From assembly GCA_021792355.1 (NCBI GenBank), contig JAJYUV010000002.1, forward strand, positions 124,581-188,580: a DNA stretch of 64,000 nucleotides, read 5' to 3'. Below are positions 16,625 through 25,196 of the stretch, piece after piece. Position numbers and translations under genes: made by a program. The DNA is from Thermoplasmata archaeon. Lineage in GTDB: Archaea > Thermoplasmatota > Thermoplasmata > Thermoplasmatales > GCA-001856825. How positions within the stretch are numbered: the first letter of the stretch is position 1; each line of letters opens with the position of its first letter. The notes beneath the pieces are model-generated. The model made no database searches. It had not been told where the DNA came from and saw only the letters and a program-made list of their open reading frames with translations.

Positions 16625-18075
16625 CATCCCAGATCAGCGACCTGTTCCTGATTCTTGCCATCATCATAGTAGCGTCCGCAGTCATAAGGGGCAGGGCATC
16701 AAGGTATCTGACCATACTCTTCTCTGTAGCGATATTAATATTCCTGTTTTTCAACAATCTGACTCTTACAAACTTCAACTACGGCACTCTTTCAATACTT
16801 TCACTCACGTTCCAGCTGAACTTTGTAAGTTCGGTCCTTTTGGTACTCATATCAATCATAGGAATCTTCATACCGTTGAGATACAAGAGCACTCCTGGTT
16901 TCTTTGTTCTCCTTCAGTTCCTGCTCTTTTCGCTGATCGGTATCTTCACGGCAAGGGACTTCATCGTATTTTACATATTCTGGGAAATGGTCCTCATCCC
17001 CTCGTTCTTCGTCATAGGTATATGGGGTGGAAAGAACAAGAACTACGCGGCCATGAAGTTCTTCATCTATACTCACGTCGGGTCCGTCTTCATGCTACTG
17101 GCGATATTCACAATGTTCTTTGCAGAGGGAGCGTCAAGCTTCTCCATGACCGCTCTCACCTCTGGTATGAGCACAATTGCTTTTCCGTATCAAGCATTCG
17201 TGATATTCGGTTTCCTGTTTGCTTTCCTGATTAAACTCCCTACCATACCGCTTCACTCCTGGATGCCTGATGCGTACGTGGAAGCGCCTTACGAGGGAAC
17301 TGTGTTCATATCCTCGCTTCTCTCAAAGATGGGTGCATTCGGACTTCTGGTGATATTCTCACCAATCTTCATGGCTTCCTCACTAGCTGGCAGTGCCCTC
17401 GTCCCAATTGCCCTGATTACTCTCGGGATTTTTTCACTGATTTACTCGGCACTGGTTGCACTCTATCAGAAGGACCTCAAGAGAATGATGAGCTACACCA
17501 GTATCGGGCATATGTCATTCATAACAATTGCTGTTGGAGGCTTCCTCTACCTAAACGGTTCTAATCCTCTAGCATCACAGCTTTTATACTACGGTGCCGT
17601 GTTCCAGCTGATTTCACACGGAATCATAATCGCGATGATATTCTCGCTCGTTGACACCCTAGAGAAATCTACTGGCACAAGGCAAATCCCTTCACTTGGC
17701 GGGCTTGCGAGGAAGCTGCCGGGTCTCTCATTCCTCATCTTGGCTGCGTTCCTCGCCTCCGTTGCGATCCCGGGCTTCTCCGGTTTTGTGGGGGAGATAT
17801 CGATTCTTCTCGGCAGTTATGCAGTTCTGAAATACTATCTAATATTCGTGCTTGCAGGCGTTGTGCTTACAGCTTCGTATCACGTCTTTGCACTACAGAG
17901 GACCATCTTCGGACCGTACAACGAGTTTTTGGGGAATGTTAGTGCCAGAAGAGAAGAACTACTCGTAGCGATCCTGCCGCTTGCCCTCATATTTTTGCTC
18001 GGTATATACCCTGCCTTGGTGTTCCACATCTTCAATATCCATGCAATCCAGTTTTTGGGAGGGATTCATCCATGA
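16621..18075 (+). CDS. nuoM: NADH-quinone oxidoreductase-like complex, subunit M (antiporter-like)
   Basis: 484 residues from TTG 16621, overlapping the nuoL stop. Contains FYIFWEMVLIPSFFVIGIWGG with the conserved Glu, FLIKLPTIPLHSWMPDAYVEAP, and KRMMSYTSIGHMSF. About 14 hydrophobic segments. It overlaps nuoN by 4 bp (ATGA). All pump residues visible by eye are retained. Confidence 0.95.
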   Translation: MTSQISDLFLILAIIIVASAVIRGRASRYLTILFSVAILIFLFFNNLTLTNFNYGTLSILSLTFQLNFVSSVLLVLISIIGIFIPLRYKSTPGFFVLLQFLLFSLIGIFTARDFIVFYIFWEMVLIPSFFVIGIWGGKNKNYAAMKFFIYTHVGSVFMLLAIFTMFFAEGASSFSMTALTSGMSTIAFPYQAFVIFGFLFAFLIKLPTIPLHSWMPDAYVEAPYEGTVFISSLLSKMGAFGLLVIFSPIFMASSLAGSALVPIALITLGIFSLIYSALVALYQKDLKRMMSYTSIGHMSFITIAVGGFLYLNGSNPLASQLLYYGAVFQLISHGIIIAMIFSLVDTLEKSTGTRQIPSLGGLARKLPGLSFLILAAFLASVAIPGFSGFVGEISILLGSYAVLKYYLIFVLAGVVLTASYHVFALQRTIFGPYNEFLGNVSARREELLVAILPLALIFLLGIYPALVFHIFNIHAIQFLGGIHP

Positions 18076-19484
18076 TCGTACTTGGAAATTATGACTACCT
18101 TTGGAACGTGTTTGTGCTGTTCATAGGAGCATTCGTTGCACTTTTTGTAAGCCTGGTCTCCGAGAACAGGATAGTACTGGTGGCAATAGGGGGAATATTC
18201 GCTGCGGCATCACTGCTCCTTACATTCCTCAACGGCTCTACCAGTATTTCGATAGCAAACGGCACGATCCTCCTTTCGGGTTTCTCCGAGCTTTTCTTCA
18301 TAGCGATATTGATCCCCGGTATTCTGTCCATGGTAGGAATAGCGAAATCTCCTCTGAGCAAGAAGCCCGGCCTGATGATTTTCATATTCCTGGTCTCCCT
18401 GGGTTTCATGCTGTTGGCAATAACATCGTACAACCTCCTTTTCATATTTGTAGCCTTCGAAGGCGTATCCATCCCGACTTACGTTCTGGCAGCCTATGGG
18501 AAGTCAGACAGTGAGCTCGAAGCAGCCGTGAAGTACTTCATCATCGGTGCATTTTCCACTGGCCTGATAGTCTTCGGAATCTCGCTCTATTACATCGCTA
18601 CGGGGAGTCTCTCACTGGGAGCAAGTCCTTCATTCCAGAGCGTCTATTTCCTGGCCATGGGACTGTTGGTCTTTGGGTTTGGCTTCAAGCTCGCAGTATT
18701 CCCTCTGCATGGATGGGCAATAGATACCTATACCGGTACATCAAACCCGATCTCATCCTACCTGAGCACGAGTTCCAAGATCATGACCCTCGTGGTACTG
18801 TTCAACATCTTTTTCAATTCCCCATCCTTCTTCCCCTACCTCAAGATCATATTTGCAATAATCGCAATCCTTACGATGACTTTTGGAAATGTGGTTGCGA
18901 TATCCCAGAACAACGTCAAGAGGATGTTGGCATATTCATCGATAGCTCAGGCGGGATACCTGTCTGTGGTCTTCCTTGCTGCGGGTACGGGCGCATATCA
19001 TCTTGCTGTGATTAGCCTGTTCCTGTATGCTCTCGCATACGGCTTCATGAAAGGTGGCTCCTTCCTCTCTCTCGACAGCCTCGGGAACTTTGACATAGAC
19101 AATTTCTCGGGCATGTGGAAGAGGAACCCAATATTCGCCGTTTCCTTCGCAATACTCCTTCTGTCGCTTGCCGGTTTCCCGGGCACTCTTGGATTCATAG
19201 GAAAGTACTTCCTATTCCTCTCCGTTCTATCAACGGGCACTCCGCTGGCGTACCTAGTAGTGATAATATCCGTAATCAATTCGGTCGTTTCCTTTTACTA
19301 TTACGGGAGAGTCATAATGTTCATGTTCTGGAGAGATGGTAAGAAGGAAAAGGTTCCAAACAACTACCTTCTCTACACATCTGCATTTCTGACTGTGCTA
19401 TTCGGTATATTGTACTTCCTCGTATACGCCTTTGCACAGAACATCTTTCCAAACATAATTCCATTCCTGATGGGAGGCCTGTAA
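18072..19484 (+). CDS. nuoN: NADH-quinone oxidoreductase-like complex, subunit N (antiporter-like)
   Basis: 470 residues, about 14 hydrophobic segments. FVAFEGVSIPTYVLAAYGK, FGFGFKLAVFPLHGWAIDTY and KRMLAYSSIAQAGYL are the NuoN signatures. It is the last structural complex I gene; the TAA stop is followed with no gap by the ATG of a small protein, showing that this next gene is co-transcribed. Confidence 0.95.
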   Translation: MIVLGNYDYLWNVFVLFIGAFVALFVSLVSENRIVLVAIGGIFAAASLLLTFLNGSTSISIANGTILLSGFSELFFIAILIPGILSMVGIAKSPLSKKPGLMIFIFLVSLGFMLLAITSYNLLFIFVAFEGVSIPTYVLAAYGKSDSELEAAVKYFIIGAFSTGLIVFGISLYYIATGSLSLGASPSFQSVYFLAMGLLVFGFGFKLAVFPLHGWAIDTYTGTSNPISSYLSTSSKIMTLVVLFNIFFNSPSFFPYLKIIFAIIAILTMTFGNVVAISQNNVKRMLAYSSIAQAGYLSVVFLAAGTGAYHLAVISLFLYALAYGFMKGGSFLSLDSLGNFDIDNFSGMWKRNPIFAVSFAILLLSLAGFPGTLGFIGKYFLFLSVLSTGTPLAYLVVIISVINSVVSFYYYGRVIMFMFWRDGKKEKVPNNYLLYTSAFLTVLFGILYFLVYAFAQNIFPNIIPFLMGGL

Positions 19485-19784
19485 ATGCTAGAGGACGCAT
19501 ACTTCCAGATGTATGAAACGGAGATGATAGCTGGAGAGGTAAAGAGGGCGGAGCACTTCCTGGAACGGGCATCGAAGGGGAAAGGATTCTATTCTCAGGT
19601 CTCCCAGGTACTCCTGGATGCACTGAAGAACAACGTTGAACCTGAGAAGATAAAGCAGAAGATAATGGAAATTGATGGTGATGAGAGGGAGAAACTCGCC
19701 ATCTACTTTCGGTTCCTTTACTCCATGAACAGGTATGACGTTGCATATCCTAAATTCGATTCGAAGAGGTGCAATGACAGATGA
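19485..19784 (+). CDS. Small charged protein at the end of the nuo operon
   Basis: 99 residues, starting on the base after the nuoN stop. Soluble and rich in Lys and Glu, probably mostly helical (HFLERASKGKGFYSQVSQVL, KIKQKIMEIDGDEREKLAIYF). No Cys cluster; the single Cys is near the C-terminus. I do not recognise a family. Zero spacing to nuoN and 4-bp overlap with the next gene place it firmly in the operon, so an assembly factor or accessory subunit of the Nuo complex is a reasonable inference. A repeat-like helical (TPR-like) shape is possible but not demonstrated. Confidence 0.75.
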   Translation: MLEDAYFQMYETEMIAGEVKRAEHFLERASKGKGFYSQVSQVLLDALKNNVEPEKIKQKIMEIDGDEREKLAIYFRFLYSMNRYDVAYPKFDSKRCNDR

Positions 19785-19990
19785 CAGAGGACTTTGAGAT
19801 CCTGAGAGAACTGAAGAGAGAGGGAGAGGAGATAGTATTCTCACCGGAAAGAAAGAGGATGATGCTACTCAGTGAAGAATGGGACAACTCTAGAACAAAA
19901 ATGATGGAAGAGATCTCACAGAAATATGGAATAGACAGCAGGCAGAAGTTTCAGGAGTTCAAGGAAAAGTACAACATCACGGACTACTGA
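19781..19990 (+). CDS. Small charged protein, last gene of the nuo operon
   Basis: 69 residues, ATG 19781 overlapping the previous gene by 4 bp. It is highly charged and likely helical (EILRELKREGEEIVFSPERK, FQEFKEKYNITDY), with no membrane segment and no cysteine. Unrecognised. Like its neighbour it is linked to complex I only by position. Its end overlaps by 14 bp the end of the convergent zinc-ribbon gene. Confidence 0.7.
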   Translation: MTEDFEILRELKREGEEIVFSPERKRMMLLSEEWDNSRTKMMEEISQKYGIDSRQKFQEFKEKYNITDY

Positions 19991-20177
19991 AAGAGTCAAG
20001 TGTTCTAAGATTCTCGTGGTATGGTATCTTCCTGAAGGACTGCATGCTGCCCTTCATCCAGGTGTCCAGGTCTTCCTCGTTTTTGAGTCTTATCCTCTTT
20101 ATTTCCCATAAACAGTTATGGCAATAAAGACCGGAGACAACTACTTCGCCGCATATTAGGCAGTGAGAAGAAACCAT
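19977..20177 (-). CDS. Small zinc-ribbon protein
   Basis: 66 residues from ATG 20177. The N-terminus has two Cys pairs, HCLICGEVVVSGLYCHNC, a compact zinc-binding knuckle, followed by a basic helical part (EIKRIRLKNEEDLDTWMKG). The frame is open upstream to 20303, but the upstream part is poly-Phe/Lys sequence over an AT-rich promoter and is unlikely to be translated. An AAATTTATTAA element about 25 bp before the ATG fits a leaderless start. The function is unknown; nucleic-acid or protein binding is typical of such knuckles. Confidence 0.6.
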   Translation of the reverse strand: MVSSHCLICGEVVVSGLYCHNCLWEIKRIRLKNEEDLDTWMKGSMQSFRKIPYHENLRTLDSFSSP

Positions 20178-20262
20178 CACAAGAAAAGAATTGAGCGTTA
20201 ATAAATTTTGTCTATTGGTCAGAAAATATCTTTGAAAAAAAAAATTTAGAATGAAGATGGAT

Positions 20263-20814
20263 TTATTCTCCCCATCTCCTGATAAGATTGTTTTCCACCC
20301 CAATTATATCCAGAACTCTTGACGTCACAAACCCGAAAAGATCATCCATTTTGTTGGGACCGTGATAAAATCCTGGACTTGCTGGAAGAATGTATGCACC
20401 CGCTTCGGAAAGCGTCAAGAGGTTCTTGAGATGTATTGTGCTAAGAGGCATCTCCCTGAATACAATAACCAACTTTCTTCTCTCCTTCAGAGAGATGGAA
20501 GCAACCCTCGTGACAAGATTGTCCGATATCCCTGCCGCTATCTTACCGACCGTGTTCATTGAAGCTGGAGCTATAATGAACGCATCGTACTTGTGGGAAC
20601 CGGACGCAATTGGAGCTCCAAAATCTTCCTCGCCGTAAGTCTCGTCTGCATACCTTCTCAGGGTGCGTTCCTTCACCTGATCCTTCAATTCATATCTCGC
20701 AACTTCTAGTGCACCCTTCGACAGAATGAGCACTTTCCTGGATGGAAGCTTCTTCAAAATGTCTACTCCATATGCAATGCCTGATGCTCCCGTTATTGCA
20801 AGAACGTATTCCAT
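20263..20814 (-). CDS. ubiX: UbiX-type flavin prenyltransferase
   Basis: Joins dimethylallyl phosphate to FMN to make the prenylated flavin cofactor of UbiD decarboxylases. 183 residues, normal length. Motifs are LAITGASGIAYG (FMN-binding loop), FGAPIASGSHKYDAFIIAPASMNTVGKIAAGISDNL (recognisable in parts: APASMNTVGKIA, GISDNL), VFREMPLSTIHLKNL and PASPGFYHGPNKMDDL. No UbiD gene is in the window. It lies 19 bp after the polyprenyl synthase gene on the same strand, so the two are probably co-transcribed and may serve quinone biosynthesis. Confidence 0.92.
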   Translation of the reverse strand: MEYVLAITGASGIAYGVDILKKLPSRKVLILSKGALEVARYELKDQVKERTLRRYADETYGEEDFGAPIASGSHKYDAFIIAPASMNTVGKIAAGISDNLVTRVASISLKERRKLVIVFREMPLSTIHLKNLLTLSEAGAYILPASPGFYHGPNKMDDLFGFVTSRVLDIIGVENNLIRRWGE

Positions 20815-20833
20815 GGACGACTATACATGGAAA

Positions 20834-21733
20834 CTATAGATATTTTCTTAGGTCTTCTTCGCTGAAGTATGCTGCAATTATTTTCTTAATGTAATTGATC
20901 TTTTCGAATTCCGAAAGTTCCTGGATCGCATTCTTTACGTTGCTTGACATTAGGTTAATGGATTTTTCAATTGCGTCCTTCTTGTTTTCTCCACCATTCT
21001 CGAAAACAGAAACGATATTCGGGCGATTGAATTTCTTGTCATCATTTCCCGGTCTCTTCCCTAGTTCGAAAGAACCAACGGAGTTTATTACGTCATCTCT
21101 GACCTGGAACGCTATTCCCAACATCTCACCCGCCCTTCCTAACCTGCTGGTTAGGTTTTCATCCATCTTTTCACTTATTGCTGCAATGCTGATTGATGTT
21201 GATATCAGGGATGCAGTCTTCTTCCTTGCTATGTCCAGGTAGTTGTCTAGGTTCATTTCAACATTCCTTCTCTGCGTGCAGAAGTCCATAGATTCTCCGT
21301 CACACATCTGGAATGCAGCCTCTGCAATCCGCTTGACCACGTTTTCCCCGTACACTGACGAGAGAGCGACAGCCCTTGCGATTAGGGCGTCCCCCGCGAG
21401 AATCGCATTCTCTATTCCGTATTTCTTGTGGACAGTCTCTATTCCCCTTCTCATGTCGTCCTTATCTATTATATCGTCGTGGATCAGGGACGAGATGTGC
21501 AGGTATTCGATAGCTATTGCCAGATTTACGAATTTAAGTGAGTTAAGTCCAACGGATTCGGCACCTACGAAAACTAGAGTAGGTCGAAGCAGCTTCCCAT
21601 TTATATTCAGCAGATGGAAGGTTGATCCTTCAAGGTTGGGGCTGGAGAACTTCCAGTAAAACTTGCCGCTCAGGTCATTCTTGACCTCTTGAAGGGCAAC
21701 CATTGAATTTTCGCTGATGTGAAGCATATTCAT
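20834..21733 (-). CDS. idsA: Polyprenyl diphosphate synthase (trans-isoprenyl type)
   Basis: Condenses isopentenyl diphosphate with allylic diphosphates, supplying chains for archaeal lipids or the quinone side chain. 299 residues. First Asp-rich motif HDDIIDKDDMRRG at about 85-97 is intact. The second motif reads RDDVINS, so the usual third Asp of DDxxD is Asn. GNDDKKFNRPNIVSVF follows. The residues before the first motif (AIEYLHISSLIHDD) include small and medium side chains; product length cannot be decided by eye. ATG at 21733 or 21727. It is divergent from the GNAT gene with a shared TATA-like element. Confidence 0.88.
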   Translation of the reverse strand: MNMLHISENSMVALQEVKNDLSGKFYWKFSSPNLEGSTFHLLNINGKLLRPTLVFVGAESVGLNSLKFVNLAIAIEYLHISSLIHDDIIDKDDMRRGIETVHKKYGIENAILAGDALIARAVALSSVYGENVVKRIAEAAFQMCDGESMDFCTQRRNVEMNLDNYLDIARKKTASLISTSISIAAISEKMDENLTSRLGRAGEMLGIAFQVRDDVINSVGSFELGKRPGNDDKKFNRPNIVSVFENGGENKKDAIEKSINLMSSNVKNAIQELSEFEKINYIKKIIAAYFSEEDLRKYL

Positions 21734-21759
21734 AGGTATTCCTTTATCACAACAAAATA

Positions 21760-21768
21760 GTTAAATAT
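21760..21768. promoter_or_regulatory. TATA-like element between idsA and the GNAT gene, possibly used in both directions
   Basis: GTTAAATAT is the only clear A/T box between the divergent starts. Its TTAAAT core is centred 30.5 bp from ATG 21733 (minus) and 31.5 bp from ATG 21795 (plus), leaving a short leader on each side. This is the second such arrangement in the window. Confidence 0.45.
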
Positions 21769-21794
21769 TGTCTGATTGGGTACTTGAAGAATTA

Positions 21795-22589
21795 ATGGCT
21801 GTAGAGGTCAAAAAACTTGAAGGATGGTTTGAAAAACAGAAACTCATGAAGTTCCTAAAGAACGACTATGACAACTTCTACATGCTCTTTGACCTAGATA
21901 ATTTCAATTTCCTCCTTGGGAGCAGTTCTTTTCTTTACTCCAGAGCGGGAAACGAGACTACTGGGGTATTATTGAATTATTATCACTCTACGGGTATAAA
22001 AGATATATGGCTCTATGGGGACAACGATTCTGAAGAAGCCCTTTTAAAATATGTGGACAGGAGCAATTCGGTCATTCACGTAAGGTACCATGACAATCTT
22101 AGCTTATTTTCAGACGCACCAAATGTTTACAGGGAATACTGTATGGTCAACGAGAGACCAGCTGGAACTCACGACGATAACGTAAAACTGCTGACGCAGG
22201 ACAAGTACACTCAGTACGCCAAACTGATTTCGCAGTGGGAAAACACTAGATTCAAAACTATGGATCTAGAGGAATACAGAAATCTCCTGAACTATAGTAC
22301 TGTCTTTGGTTATTTTGTAGGTGGAGCTCTGGTCAGCGTTGCAACTCTTGGAGCGATCTGGAAGGACTGGTTCGTCGTATCCTCAGTTTTTACTGACCCG
22401 ACGATGAGAAACAAGGGATATGTCCAGAAGTTGTTATCTTCGATGCTTGATCACTACAGCAATCTGGACAAAGCCATTCTGTTCGTTAATAAAGAAAACG
22501 GACCCGCTGTCAAGGCCTATTCCAATCTGGGATTCAGGATTTTCTCTGAGGACCTTTGGGTAGACTATGGAACTGGACTGGTTCCCTGA
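21795..22589 (+). CDS. GNAT-family N-acetyltransferase (FR47-like)
   Basis: 264 residues from ATG 21795; a TTG at 21768 in the same frame lies on top of the TATA element and is rejected. The N-terminal half (1-130) is not recognisable. The C-terminal half is a GNAT fold: VATLGAIWKDWFVVSSVFTDP (beta-4), the acetyl-CoA loop MRNKGYVQKLLSSML, and ILFVNKENGPAVKAYSNLGFRIF near the end, which is the typical alpha-4/beta-6 region. Substrate unknown. It converges with the TA0938-like gene, overlapping it by 25 bp. Confidence 0.75.
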   Translation: MAVEVKKLEGWFEKQKLMKFLKNDYDNFYMLFDLDNFNFLLGSSSFLYSRAGNETTGVLLNYYHSTGIKDIWLYGDNDSEEALLKYVDRSNSVIHVRYHDNLSLFSDAPNVYREYCMVNERPAGTHDDNVKLLTQDKYTQYAKLISQWENTRFKTMDLEEYRNLLNYSTVFGYFVGGALVSVATLGAIWKDWFVVSSVFTDPTMRNKGYVQKLLSSMLDHYSNLDKAILFVNKENGPAVKAYSNLGFRIFSEDLWVDYGTGLVP

Positions 22590-22876
22590 TCCTTTATCCT
22601 GAACTCAGTAATTTGCCCATCCTCGTGCCTGAAAAAAAATTCTATCTTCTTCTTTCCGCTCGTTGCAATGCAATCTCTTCCTCGTGAGTAATTGCCGTCT
22701 ATTGAAACAGAATCTACAGTATCCCATCCTGTATCCAGTTTCACTCTCTTTATCATGTTTTCAAAAGCATCGGCACATATGGAACAGCAAAAGAACATCC
22801 TTTCTCCTTCCACTTCTCTCCAGTAGTCCCCCCACGTTGCGTCGCATAATGCACAGCCGTCATAATTCCTTTTCAT
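22565..22876 (-). CDS. TA0938-like small cysteine-rich protein
   Basis: 103 residues from ATG 22876; an upstream ATG at 22906 lies inside the previous gene and is less likely. It contains CALCDATWGDYW and MFFCCSICADAFENMI, two Cys pairs that could hold one zinc or an Fe-S site, then a beta-rich half (KKKIEFFFRHEDGQITEF). It resembles Thermoplasma acidophilum TA0938, a structurally studied protein of unknown function; the assignment is from memory. Its start overlaps by 17 bp the end of the haem-oxygenase-fold gene upstream, so the two are translationally coupled. Confidence 0.6.
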   Translation of the reverse strand: MKRNYDGCALCDATWGDYWREVEGERMFFCCSICADAFENMIKRVKLDTGWDTVDSVSIDGNYSRGRDCIATSGKKKIEFFFRHEDGQITEFRIKDQGTSPVP

Positions 22877-23756
22877 ACATTTTCCCCCTTTCATATCTCC
22901 CTTCAAGGTAGCTGTAGAAAAAATCAGCGGATCTAAGAAAATAGGATTGCACCTCTCTTTCCATGTCTAGCGTTCTAGCGTACTTCTCTACGAGCTTTAG
23001 GGCTTCACCAGAGTGATACTGATCAGCCTCATACCCTGCCTTTAGAAAATGTGCTGTTTCTTTTGTGACACCTTCGTTCAGTATCTCTGGCTTAAAATAA
23101 GAGTACTTCGCTCCGTATTCCTTCACATTCCTGTCCGCAATGAGCTCAAGTGAATGCATAGAGACCATGGCATCGAGCCAGTGCTCAGAACTGGAGACGT
23201 GTTCCCAATACTTCAGTGCATTTTCGGTCTTCTTTAATGGCTTTGAGTTTACAACGATTTCCCGCTTGAGGCCCACGGATTCGCCCATTTGCATTAGAAG
23301 TTCTATGTGAGGAGTTTGATTTCCGACCCCAAAATACTCTTCCGAGATATTGTCGAACTCATACTTCTGTACATCAAAAAAATCTGTCCTTGCTATTATG
23401 TGTGCGCAGGATCTTACCCACTGCTTCAAGAAATGAAAATGTTCCGTGACATATCCCATTATTGTGTATTTAGTCGGTTCTTGCATCTCTAGGACGAATA
23501 CATTAGGCTCGCTGGAGAAGAACCTACCTACAAATTTCTCCCTGATCCAATTAGCTAGTCCACCCTCCGTGAAATCGTAGAAATGTTCGAACTCCCCCGT
23601 TAACTTATCCCTTGATATTTTCTTACTAGATATATACCTGTTTAGCCACATGACGTGAGTGGGGTCACTGGACAGTGCCATTGAGTAAAAGTGGGCAGAC
23701 AGAGAAGAGATATGGTTGTCGGTAAACTTCTCCCCACATGCAGGGCATACGTTCAT
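22860..23756 (-). CDS. Zinc-finger protein with a TenA/PqqC-like (haem-oxygenase fold) domain
   Basis: 298 residues. The N-terminus, CPACGEKFTDNH with a later His22, looks like a C2H2-type zinc finger. From about residue 50 an all-helical domain follows with the arrangement of iron-containing haem-oxygenase-like proteins. Possible metal ligands are E139/E140 (SEEYFGVGN), H150 (TPHIELLMQ), E204 (HSLELIA), D245 and H248 (EADQYHSGEA). This ligand order resembles the diiron oxidase branch of the fold, but it is only a pattern match by eye. Coupled to the TA0938-like gene by overlap. Function unknown; oxygen- or radical-dependent chemistry is possible. Confidence 0.55.
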   Translation of the reverse strand: MNVCPACGEKFTDNHISSLSAHFYSMALSSDPTHVMWLNRYISSKKISRDKLTGEFEHFYDFTEGGLANWIREKFVGRFFSSEPNVFVLEMQEPTKYTIMGYVTEHFHFLKQWVRSCAHIIARTDFFDVQKYEFDNISEEYFGVGNQTPHIELLMQMGESVGLKREIVVNSKPLKKTENALKYWEHVSSSEHWLDAMVSMHSLELIADRNVKEYGAKYSYFKPEILNEGVTKETAHFLKAGYEADQYHSGEALKLVEKYARTLDMEREVQSYFLRSADFFYSYLEGRYERGKMYEKEL

Positions 23757-23850
23757 TGAATTTTTAATGGAAGTGAAGTTATAAACTTGTTGTCTTTGCC
23801 CGATTTAATTGAACGAGAAAAACAATATACTCCTGACCAATTGACAGCGA

Positions 23851-23935
23851 GCGGAGGTTGCCGAGCCAGGTCAAAGGTGACAGATTTAGGGTCTGTTCCC
23901 GCAGGGGTTCGCCGGTTCGAATCCGGCCCTCCGCA
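23851..23935 (+). tRNA. tRNA-Leu, anticodon UAG
   Basis: A complete cloverleaf can be folded. Acceptor stem GCGGAGG/CCTCCGC (23851-23857 with 23928-23934), discriminator A at 23935, anticodon stem ACAGA/TCTGT with loop TTTAGGG (anticodon TAG), an extended variable arm (class II tRNA, as needed for Leu), and T-arm GCCGG-TTCGAAT-CCGGC. No intron, and no encoded CCA (TGA follows). A weak A/T box (AATATA) lies 20-25 bp upstream. Confidence 0.95.
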
Positions 23936-24035
23936 TGACATCAATATCGGAGGACCTACTACTTCCAATGATCCTTGAGTACACCTCCTAGGATTAACCT
24001 GAGCCCCTTTGGTTCAACCGAGCTGCTCTTTACAG

Positions 24036-25196
24036 TTACGCAGGTACCACCACTTTATCTCTCGGGAGGAGAATTGTAAAAATTACCGCCCCAGCAATCA
24101 GCGCTGCCAGGAACAGGAAGTAATATGTGACAGAAGCTATGACTACGAGGGCAGATAATGTAAAGACTACGGAAAATATCCTACTTACAAAGGCCATGAA
24201 GCCAGTTGCAATTCCCTGATGACTCTTGACATAGAATTTGCTTATCCATTCCATTATAATTGGATAAGCTGGGAGCATCAAAAAGCCACTTAATGGGAGA
24301 AGACCATAAAGGGTAATTTTAGAAGCGAAGAAAGCCAGTACGACAAATATCAGGAAAACAACTGTAGCTACGACTCTAAGGTAGTATGTTCTTATGTCCC
24401 TCTTCGTAATTATGTTAGGAACGATTAAAATTCCTACCAGACCGAGTATCAGAGTCAGTGCAACTACGGTTCCTGCAACCTGCCCCATTCCAATTGTCTG
24501 GATTACCGGTTGCAACCACGTTGATAGGTTATCATAGGCAGCAACACCCAGTCCCAGTATTACTCCCAGTATCCATAGGTTCTTCTGTTTCACGGCATAA
24601 CTCATTTCCTTGTAGACTGACGATTTCTCCTCTGGTTGTCTATCCTGGAGGGTAATAATTCCAACTAGGAATAGTACTATACCAACGACGGAAATAATTG
24701 CTGTTGGTAGAAAAACAGTATGGAGTCCTCCGAGTTTGAATAGGTATTCTCCTGCACCTAGAGAAAAGATAGTGCCTAGATAGACTGAAAAACTCAATCC
24801 AGATATAGTCAAGGACTTTCTCTTTTCGAAATAAGAACTTGCAAAAAGGGCAAACGAGTTAAGGGAAAATGGCTGGCCTATTGCTCCAAAAATTTGGAAC
24901 GTGAGCAGCCAGATGTAGGTGTGCGGGGAAAATATTCTAAATGCTCCGCCTGCGAAAGTCAGGACCGAGCCGAACGTTAGCCAGAATTTGAAGTTCTTAT
25001 CAAGAAGGATTCCAACCGGTATCGTCAGTGCGAGGAAGAATATTGGATAAATTATCGCCAAAAGTCCAACTGCCCCAGAGGATACTCCCGTGATTTGAGC
25101 GACATTGGTCAGGATGGGAGAGTAGGTGACCCAGATATCTTGGGAGACAAATACTATGAGAATAAGCCCAAGAAGAGTTACAAACCTGGACTTCAT
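24036..25196 (-). CDS. MFS transporter
   Basis: 386 residues with about 12 hydrophobic helices. The conserved loop 2-3 is reduced to IPVGILLDKNFKFW. The closest general type is a major facilitator permease of the nitrate/organic anion kind, but the substrate cannot be read from sequence. The ATG overlaps the stop of the PLP decarboxylase gene by 4 bp, so the two are co-transcribed and the transporter may import the decarboxylase substrate or export its product. Its end lies about 100 bp from tRNA-Leu. Confidence 0.8.
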   Translation of the reverse strand: MKSRFVTLLGLILIVFVSQDIWVTYSPILTNVAQITGVSSGAVGLLAIIYPIFFLALTIPVGILLDKNFKFWLTFGSVLTFAGGAFRIFSPHTYIWLLTFQIFGAIGQPFSLNSFALFASSYFEKRKSLTISGLSFSVYLGTIFSLGAGEYLFKLGGLHTVFLPTAIISVVGIVLFLVGIITLQDRQPEEKSSVYKEMSYAVKQKNLWILGVILGLGVAAYDNLSTWLQPVIQTIGMGQVAGTVVALTLILGLVGILIVPNIITKRDIRTYYLRVVATVVFLIFVVLAFFASKITLYGLLPLSGFLMLPAYPIIMEWISKFYVKSHQGIATGFMAFVSRIFSVVFTLSALVVIASVTYYFLFLAALIAGAVIFTILLPRDKVVVPA

